Below are positions 1 to 4,093 of a DNA stretch of 9,875 bases, piece after piece. The translations under genes and the position numbers were made by a program. This DNA comes from an uncultured Anaerococcus sp. (GTDB taxonomy: Bacteria > Bacillota > Clostridia > Tissierellales > Peptoniphilaceae), in assembly GCA_943913325.1 (NCBI GenBank), contig CALTXP010000057.1:1-9875 (forward strand), in the 5' to 3' direction. How positions within the stretch are numbered: position 1 is the first letter of the stretch; each line of letters begins with the position of its first letter. A model generated the notes under the pieces. The model ran no database searches. It was not told where the DNA came from and was given only the letters and a program-made list of their open reading frames with translations.

Positions 1-2
1 AA

Positions 3-98
3 ATCGAAAAGAATATATTTTTGATTAAAATATATAAAAGATTAGATTTTAAAATGGCAACTACAAAACAAGAAGAATTAATTTTTAATAAAATATGA
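3..98 (+). CDS. Possible 3' end of an upstream gene (partial)
   Basis: A frame is open from the left edge (first full codon at 3) to a TGA at 96-98, giving about 31 lysine- and isoleucine-rich residues. The next promoter begins directly after it, at 100. Nothing in the peptide identifies a family. An open stretch this short is not rare by chance in such AT-rich DNA, and the opposite strand also has one here. I keep it only as a possible C-terminus of a gene that starts outside the window. Confidence 0.22.
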   Translation: MEKNIFLIKIYKRLDFKMATTKQEELIFNKI

Positions 99-99
99 T

Positions 100-128
100 T
101 TGCCCACTGTATATACATTTGTTATAAT
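100..128 (+). promoter_or_regulatory. Sigma-A-type promoter of the cysteine hydrolase gene
   Basis: A -35 box TTGCCC (100-105, 4 of 6 consensus bases) lies 17 bp before a perfect -10 box TATAAT (123-128). The predicted start of transcription, about 134-136, falls on the ribosome binding site AAAGGAG (134-140), so the mRNA leader would be only about 11 nt. Confidence 0.6.
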
Positions 129-145
129 AATGTAAAGGAGAAGTT

Positions 146-652
146 ATGGAAGTTTTGATAGTAGTAGATTTACAGAATGATTTTATAGATGGTTCTTTAG
201 GAAATACTGGTAATGATCAGATAGTAGAGCCCATAGAAAAATTAATTGAAAATTTTGATGGTGAAATAATTTTTACAAGAGATACTCATAATGAAGATTA
301 CCTAAATACATTAGAAGGTAAAAATTTACCTATAACCCATTGCATAAAAGACACTTACGGTTGGCAAATAAGAATTGATACAAAAGACTATAAAATTTTT
401 GATAAGGATACTTTTGGCTCTTATGATTTAGTTAATTATCTAAAAAGATTAAATGAAAAAGAAAAGATTGATAAGATAAGTTTTGTAGGTATATGTACAG
501 ATATTTGTGTAATTTCAAATGCAATCTTAGTTAAAAATGCTTTGCCAAATACTCCTATTGATGTCATAAGTTCAATGTGTAAGGGAACAAGTGAAGCTAA
601 TCATAAGTTAGCCCTAGATGCTATGAAATCTGTGCAAATTAATATAGTATAA
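146..652 (+). CDS. Nicotinamidase/isochorismatase-family cysteine hydrolase
   Basis: This 168-residue protein belongs to the cysteine hydrolase superfamily (COG1335). It is most likely a cytoplasmic nicotinamidase converting nicotinamide to nicotinate and ammonia for NAD salvage. The catalytic triad is visible: Asp8 in VVDLQNDF, Lys87 in FDKDTFGS, and Cys121 in GICTDICV. Asp46 and His48 (RDTH) and His65 (THC) match the metal-binding positions of PncA-type enzymes, with Glu57 a possible fourth ligand. The metal site favours nicotinamidase over isochorismatase, but the substrate cannot be fixed from sequence. The length is at the short end for the family and the fold looks complete. AAAGGAG at 134-140, 5 nt before ATG, fixes the start. 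A membrane protein gene follows after 28 nt, probably on the same transcript. Confidence 0.85.
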   Translation: MEVLIVVDLQNDFIDGSLGNTGNDQIVEPIEKLIENFDGEIIFTRDTHNEDYLNTLEGKNLPITHCIKDTYGWQIRIDTKDYKIFDKDTFGSYDLVNYLKRLNEKEKIDKISFVGICTDICVISNAILVKNALPNTPIDVISSMCKGTSEANHKLALDAMKSVQINIV

Positions 653-659
653 TGGGTAT

Positions 660-677
660 AATCTCTTTAAGGAGATT
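660..677 (+). promoter_or_regulatory. Small hairpin covering the ribosome binding site of the membrane protein gene
   Basis: AATCTC (660-665) pairs with GAGATT (672-677), extended by one T-G wobble pair around a TTAA loop. The 3' arm includes most of the AAGGAG ribosome binding site (669-674) of the gene starting at 681. Folding would hide that site and could lower translation or tie it to ribosome passage from the upstream gene. The stem is short and AT-rich, so the effect is an inference. A TATAAT at 657-662 overlaps it but has no convincing -35 box. Confidence 0.3.
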
Positions 678-680
678 GAC

Positions 681-1196
681 ATGGATGAAATAAATAAATC
701 TGAATTTAAGGATACAGAATCTGTTAAGAAGCTAGTAAAAAGATATAATATTAATGCTCTTTTATTTGCTCTTGGAATTTTTATCATAATAATTGCTATA
801 ATTCCTTATTTTTTTATAAAAAATGAGAATATAACTAATAAGATATTACCTTCTCTTATAATTTTTGCAGTTGGAATAATTTTAATTGTTATTGGTAAGA
901 TAAGAATGGGCAAGATTCGAGAAAGTGTGGATGAAAAGTATACTGTAACAGCTTTTGAATATATAGATTTACAAAGAAAGTCCTATAATAAAATTTTTAG
1001 AAAAGATTTAGTTATTGGTATATTGCTTATTATATTAATTCCGCTTATATATTTTTTAATTACTAATAGTACAAATTATGTGGCTAATAAAATGTCTAAA
1101 TATTTATATACTATTTTATTTTTACTTTTGGCTTTAGCAGTATTTATGATAACCTATAGCAAGGGTAAAAAAGATTCTTACAAAATTTTGGGATAA
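681..1196 (+). CDS. Uncharacterised four-helix membrane protein
   Basis: I do not recognise this 171-residue protein. It has a charged N-terminal stretch (1-22). Four hydrophobic segments follow at about 25-46, 55-73, 109-127 and 141-159, the middle pair separated by a charged 35-residue loop (74-108). It ends in a short lysine-rich tail. Even helix number and positively charged ends suggest both termini are cytoplasmic. No catalytic motif, metal site or transporter signature is visible. The ribosome binding site AAGGAG (669-674) lies 6 nt before ATG, inside a small hairpin. It sits 28 nt after the cysteine hydrolase gene and shares its promoter unless a weak internal one exists. A bidirectional terminator overlaps its stop codon. 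A transporter accessory or envelope role would be speculation. Confidence 0.7.
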   Translation: MDEINKSEFKDTESVKKLVKRYNINALLFALGIFIIIIAIIPYFFIKNENITNKILPSLIIFAVGIILIVIGKIRMGKIRESVDEKYTVTAFEYIDLQRKSYNKIFRKDLVIGILLIILIPLIYFLITNSTNYVANKMSKYLYTILFLLLALAVFMITYSKGKKDSYKILG

Positions 1197-1238
1197 GAAA
1201 TGGGCTGCTTAAGCAGCCTCAGTTTTAATATTTCTTAT
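1193..1238. terminator. Bidirectional terminator between convergent genes
   Basis: The core GGCTGCTTAAGCAGCC (1203-1218) is a perfect palindrome, extended by a G-T pair, with a T-rich stretch after it on the plus strand. An outer 9-bp inverted repeat, ATAAGAAAT (1193-1201) and ATTTCTTAT (1230-1238), encloses it and overlaps both stop codons. The symmetry fits termination of the membrane protein gene from the left and the thioesterase gene from the right. The minus-strand T-tract is weaker. Confidence 0.75.
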
Positions 1239-1647
1239 AATTTTCGTTTATTAAATTTTTTATTATCTTTGACTTTTCTATATCTAGGTCATTACTAACT
1301 ACTGCGCATTCAGTTCTATTAATAGCTGCAAGGTCTGTATCATCTGACCATATCTTACAATCAACTGTTACTGTTCTCCTACCCCTTTTTATTATTTCTG
1401 CTCTTGCATAAATATATTCCGTTTTGATTATAGGTCTTAGGAAATTTGTATAGGAGCTTTGAGTTGGAGCTAAGTATTTTTTATCAATAGCTAATAAACC
1501 AGTAGCTAAATCTCCTATAGCCATGATTACAGCTCCATGAACACTACCTAATTCATTTATATACATATCTTTGTAGGGAATTCTTAATTCTATAACTTCA
1601 CTATTTATTATATGGTATTCTGGATCTAAAAATTCGTTAAATGTCAT
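1225..1647 (-). CDS. PaaI-type hotdog-fold thioesterase
   Basis: This 140-residue protein matches the PaaI/YbgC-like hotdog acyl-CoA thioesterases (COG2050), which hydrolyse acyl- or aryl-CoA thioesters in the cytoplasm, usually as tetramers. The signature is SVHGAVIMAIGDLATG (35-50). His37-Gly38 begin the central helix and Asp46 sits nine residues after the His, where E. coli PaaI has its catalytic Asp. The strands that follow (residues 64-118) complete one hotdog domain. Length is normal for the family. The start is set by AAGGAGA (complement of 1653-1659), 5 nt before ATG. It converges on the membrane protein gene and diverges from the CapA-like gene, so it is probably monocistronic. The substrate is unknown, as no phenylacetate or menaquinone genes lie nearby. 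Confidence 0.85.
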   Translation of the reverse strand: MTFNEFLDPEYHIINSEVIELRIPYKDMYINELGSVHGAVIMAIGDLATGLLAIDKKYLAPTQSSYTNFLRPIIKTEYIYARAEIIKRGRRTVTVDCKIWSDDTDLAAINRTECAVVSNDLDIEKSKIIKNLINENYKKY

Positions 1648-1669
1648 TTACTTCTCCTTCTATTTACTA

Positions 1670-1678
1670 ATTATACCA
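1670..1678 (-). promoter_or_regulatory. Extended -10 promoter of the thioesterase gene
   Basis: Read on the minus strand, the sequence is TGGTATAAT, a perfect TATAAT with the TG of an extended -10 element. No good -35 box lies 16-18 bp upstream, as is common for extended -10 promoters. Transcription would start near 1663, a few bases before the ribosome binding site at 1659-1653. Confidence 0.55.
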
Positions 1679-1706
1679 ATCATTACAGTAAAGCATGTGT
1701 ATTTTA

Positions 1707-1735
1707 TTTACAGTATAGGTTAGAATATATATACG
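1707..1735 (+). promoter_or_regulatory. Promoter of the CapA-like/PAP2 gene pair
   Basis: TTTACA (1707-1712, 5 of 6 consensus bases) is followed after 17 bp by TATACG (1730-1735). The overlapping TATATA at 1728-1733 is an alternative -10 with a shorter spacer. It is back to back with the thioesterase promoter in a 107-bp divergent region. The ribosome binding site AGGAG is at 1743-1747. Confidence 0.5.
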
Positions 1736-1754
1736 AAATGATAGGAGATATTTA

Positions 1755-3047
1755 ATGAAAGATTTTAGAAAGATATTAATGATATTAGTACCTATTTTTA
1801 TTTTTAGTTCTTGTGGAAATGAAAAACAGGAAGATACTAAGGAAACTCTAAGAACTGCAGATTTGTTAGATAATATGCTAGAAAAAGAGAATATGAATAA
1901 AACAAAACAAGAACAAAAAAGCTCTAATGAACAAGTAGGCAAGGATAAAAGCTCCAGTAAAGATGAAACAAGTGAAGATGATTTAGGAAAAGAAGACAAA
2001 ATAGAAACTATAACTTTAAAAGCAGTTGGAGATATAATGGCAAATATGGGACAAACTGAATATGCATACAACAAGGGGAATGGGTCATATGATTTTACGG
2101 ATTCTTTTAAGTATATATCAGATTTTATAAGTGATTCAGATATAGCAATTGCTAATTATGAGACAACTACTGATCCTAATAAAGCTTATGCTGGACATCC
2201 AAGATTCAATGCACCTCCAGAGTATTTAAAAGCTATTGCTGATGCTGGATTTGATATAGTAACTACTGCTAATAATCATTCCCTAGACTCTGAACTTGAA
2301 GGTATAGAAACAACTATAGATGCGATAGAGGATGCAGGGCTTGATCATGTGGGTACAAGAAAAAGCGGTAATAAAAGATATATTATAAAAAAAGTTAACG
2401 ATATTAATATAGCGTTCTTATCATATACCTTTGGATGTAATGGTATTGAGGACTTATTTGTAGTAAGAGATGAAGTTGATCAAGTAAACTATATACATGA
2501 AGATTTAATAAAAAAAGATATAAAGGATGCAAAAGCTCATGGAGCTGACTTTGTAGTTATTTACCCACACTGGGGTATAGAACTAAGGTCAGATGCTGAT
2601 CAAAGTCAAATAGATCTAGGTCATAAGATGATTGACTGGGGAGCAGATCTAGTCATTGGTAATCATCCACATGTAGTAGAGCCTTATGAATTATATGAAT
2701 CAGAAAATGGAAATAAAGGATTTATTGCCTATGCTTGTGGTAATTTTATAAGCATACAAAATCTTGAAACTGTAAATGATATTAGAACAGAACAATCAGT
2801 AGCTTATGAGTTTAAATTATCTAAAAATTTATCTGATGGTTCTACAAGTATTGACCAAATAGATGAATATCCTCTTTGGGTTGGTATGACTTATAATGAA
2901 TATGGAAGAAGTGTTAGTACGTATAGGTGTGAAGATTTCTTAGAAGGCGGTAAGTACTATGATAAGGTAGATGAAAATCAAAGAAATAGGATTCAACAAG
3001 CTTATGATGATACTAATAAAATACTTCATTCAATGGAAGCTGAGTAA
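1755..3047 (+). CDS. CapA-like metallophosphatase lipoprotein (PGA_cap family)
   Basis: This 430-residue protein looks like a surface lipoprotein. Residues 1-19 form a signal peptide with lipobox FSSC, placing the lipidated cysteine at 20. Residues 21-83 are a charged Lys/Glu/Ser-rich linker. The rest is a PGA_cap (CapA/PgsA) calcineurin-like phosphoesterase domain. Its metal-site motifs appear in order: VGD (91-93), NYE (134-136), NNH (173-175), PHWG (271-274) and GNHPH (302-306). CapA/PgsA proteins are linked to poly-gamma-glutamate export, but no capB or capC ligase/export gene is in the window, so a poly-gamma-glutamate role is not supported here. Stand-alone members are common in Firmicutes, with unknown substrates. 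The gene overlaps the next one by one base (TAATG), implying translational coupling to the PAP2 phosphatase and suggesting a shared envelope role. Confidence 0.85.
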   Translation: MKDFRKILMILVPIFIFSSCGNEKQEDTKETLRTADLLDNMLEKENMNKTKQEQKSSNEQVGKDKSSSKDETSEDDLGKEDKIETITLKAVGDIMANMGQTEYAYNKGNGSYDFTDSFKYISDFISDSDIAIANYETTTDPNKAYAGHPRFNAPPEYLKAIADAGFDIVTTANNHSLDSELEGIETTIDAIEDAGLDHVGTRKSGNKRYIIKKVNDINIAFLSYTFGCNGIEDLFVVRDEVDQVNYIHEDLIKKDIKDAKAHGADFVVIYPHWGIELRSDADQSQIDLGHKMIDWGADLVIGNHPHVVEPYELYESENGNKGFIAYACGNFISIQNLETVNDIRTEQSVAYEFKLSKNLSDGSTSIDQIDEYPLWVGMTYNEYGRSVSTYRCEDFLEGGKYYDKVDENQRNRIQQAYDDTNKILHSMEAE

Positions 3048-3613
3048 TGACAACGTGGATAAGTTTTGAACTTAATATATTAAAGGCAATCCAATATATA
3101 TCAAATCCTACTCTAGACTCATTTTTTGTGAGTATAAGTGCCTTGGGTAATGGATCAATATTTTGGATAGCTTTTATTTTATTTTGTTTATCTACTAAAG
3201 AATATAAAAAAATGGGCAAGGTAATGATTATTGCTTTTATTTTAAATCTACTTTTAGTGAATATTTTATTAAAAAATATAGTAGGGAGAGTTAGACCCTA
3301 TAATTATGTTAACAATATAAAACTCCTAGTTCCAGCCTTATCATATGCTTCTTTCCCATCTGGACATGCTTCGTATGCATTCACCTTTGCAACTATATTA
3401 GCTTTTATGGCTAGAGGTAAGATGCTTAAAATATTTATAGCTATATTAGCAATATTAATAGCATTTAGTCGCTTATACTTATTTGTTCATTTTCCATCAG
3501 ATGTAATCGTTGGAGCAATAGTTGGTATATTGATAGGTACCTTTTCAATGAGAGCATATTTTAAAGGATATATTAATCAAATATTTAATAAATTTAATTT
3601 ACAAAGCAAATAA
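3047..3613 (+). CDS. PAP2-family membrane phosphatase
   Basis: This 188-residue protein has the full three-part type 2 phosphatidic acid phosphatase signature. Lys76 with Arg83-Pro84 gives K-x6-RP, PSGH lies at 104-107, and SR (141-142) with His148 and Asp152 forms the third motif. His107 and His148 are the expected nucleophile and acid/base residues. About five hydrophobic segments make it an integral membrane enzyme with its active site facing outward. Likely substrates are undecaprenyl pyrophosphate (carrier lipid recycling, BcrC/PgpB-like) or other phospholipid phosphates; sequence cannot decide. Translation starts at the ATG that shares its A with the upstream stop, so it depends on the CapA-like gene. 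No terminator follows directly. The tRNA-Leu promoter begins within its last codons. Confidence 0.88.
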   Translation: MTTWISFELNILKAIQYISNPTLDSFFVSISALGNGSIFWIAFILFCLSTKEYKKMGKVMIIAFILNLLLVNILLKNIVGRVRPYNYVNNIKLLVPALSYASFPSGHASYAFTFATILAFMARGKMLKIFIAILAILIAFSRLYLFVHFPSDVIVGAIVGILIGTFSMRAYFKGYINQIFNKFNLQSK

Positions 3614-3626
3614 ATTATGATATAAT
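3598..3626 (+). promoter_or_regulatory. Promoter of tRNA-Leu
   Basis: TTTACA (3598-3603, 5 of 6) lies exactly 17 bp before TATAAT (3621-3626), which also carries the TG of an extended -10 (3618-3619). The predicted start near 3633 is about 11 nt before the tRNA. The -35 box overlaps the last codons of the PAP2 gene. This is the strongest promoter match in the window, as expected for a stable RNA gene. Confidence 0.7.
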
Positions 3627-3643
3627 TACATGGTAACTATCAA

Positions 3644-3730
3644 GCCGGTGTGTTGGAATTGGCAGACGAGACAGACTCAAACTCTGTTGTCCATTAGGGC
3701 GTGTGGGTTCAAGTCCCACCACCGGCACCA
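3644..3730 (+). tRNA. tRNA-Leu (anticodon CAA)
   Basis: An 87-nt type II tRNA folds completely. The acceptor stem is GCCGGTG (3644-3650) with CACCGGC (3720-3726). The D arm contains TTGGCAGA. The anticodon stem is ACAGA/TCTGT around loop CTCAAAC, with anticodon CAA at 3678-3680. A long variable arm (3688-3702) has a 4-bp stem, and the T arm is GTGGG-TTCAAGT-CCCAC (3703-3719). Discriminator A3727 and an encoded CCA (3728-3730) end the gene. The long variable arm and A73 identify leucine, and CAA reads UUG codons. It has its own promoter and stands alone, between a membrane phosphatase gene and a probable mobile element. Confidence 0.95.
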
Positions 3731-3790
3731 AAAAGTATTTACAAGATCCTTGAATAGTTATATTCAAAAGGTATGAAATTAAAGTTAGAT

Positions 3791-3855
3791 GACTTGTCTG
3801 GCTAAGTTAGAATGAATTTTGTTATTAAATCACAGACATGTCTTAAAAAACTTAG
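3791..3855. repeat. Crossed inverted repeats in the gene-free stretch after the tRNA
   Basis: Within the gene-free region 3731-4093, GACTTGTCTG (3791-3800) pairs with CAGACATGTC (3833-3842) with one mismatch, and CTAAGTT (3802-3808) pairs with AACTTAG (3849-3855). The two pairings are interlocked, so in RNA they would be alternatives or form a pseudoknot. A weaker hairpin, TTGAAT/ATTCAA (3750-3767), lies just after the tRNA and lacks a T-run. No reading frame of note exists here. This may be processed tRNA trailer, a decayed element or chance. Confidence 0.3.
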
Positions 3856-3870
3856 AAAATTTAATACATA

Positions 3871-4042
3871 TTTACTAAGGGGCTGTTGCAAAACTATGAA
3901 TAATTATCGTCTCATCATTATAAGGTTCTTTTAGGAAATTTTTTACATAGCTTGTCGGCTTGTCGAGGCAAAATTTCCGTAGAGATTCTTCTAATGATTT
4001 TAGGATGATTTATTCATTCTACAACAGTCCTTTTTTAGTAAA
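3871..4042. mobile_element. Long imperfect hairpin with IS-like ends: probable MITE or IS remnant
   Basis: About 172 bp fold back on themselves. The left arm starts TTTACTAA then GGGGCTGTTGCA (3879-3890). The right arm, read on the minus strand, starts TTTACTAA and then GGACTGTTGT (4030-4021). Further matched blocks run inward: ATGAATAA (3897-3904 with 4010-4017), ATCATTA (3914-3920 with 3992-3998) and GGAAATTTT (3934-3942 with 3970-3978). The apex contains the direct repeat CTTGTCG (3951-3957 and 3959-3965). G-rich CTGTTGCA-type ends are familiar from several IS families, which suggests a non-autonomous element, but the family is not assigned. No transposase or reading frame is present. No clear target duplication is seen. 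T6 at 4031-4036 directly after the inner right arm could make it a terminator between the tRNA and polA. Confidence 0.55.
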
Positions 4043-4046
4043 ATCT

Positions 4047-4074
4047 TTTAAATATTATTTAGATACGTTATACT
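4047..4074 (+). promoter_or_regulatory. Probable promoter of the polA operon
   Basis: The -10 box is TATACT (4069-4074), or the adjacent TATAAG (4075-4080). The best -35 is the weak TTTAAA (4047-4052), 16 bp upstream and just outside the hairpin element. The ribosome binding site TAAGGAG (4081-4087) follows at once, so the leader would be very short. The call rests mainly on the -10 and on the need for a start of transcription after the hairpin. Confidence 0.4.
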
Positions 4075-4093
4075 TATAAGTAAGGAGTTATAA

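Noticed and set aside
1667..2074. Minus-strand 135-codon frame overlapping the start of the CapA-like gene
   Set aside because: It is antisense to a well-supported lipoprotein signal and linker. Its Ser/Leu/Phe-rich composition is what the complement of a Lys/Glu/Ser-rich region gives, and it would span both divergent promoters.
3750..3775. TTGAAT/ATTCAA hairpin as the tRNA terminator
   Set aside because: The stem is weak and AT-rich, and no T-run follows it, so termination there is not supported.
3773..3805. Ten-codon frame after the tRNA (start 3773, stop 3803-3805)
   Set aside because: It is too short, its purine-rich AAAAGG is one base from the ATG, and nothing suggests a leader peptide because no regulated gene follows directly.
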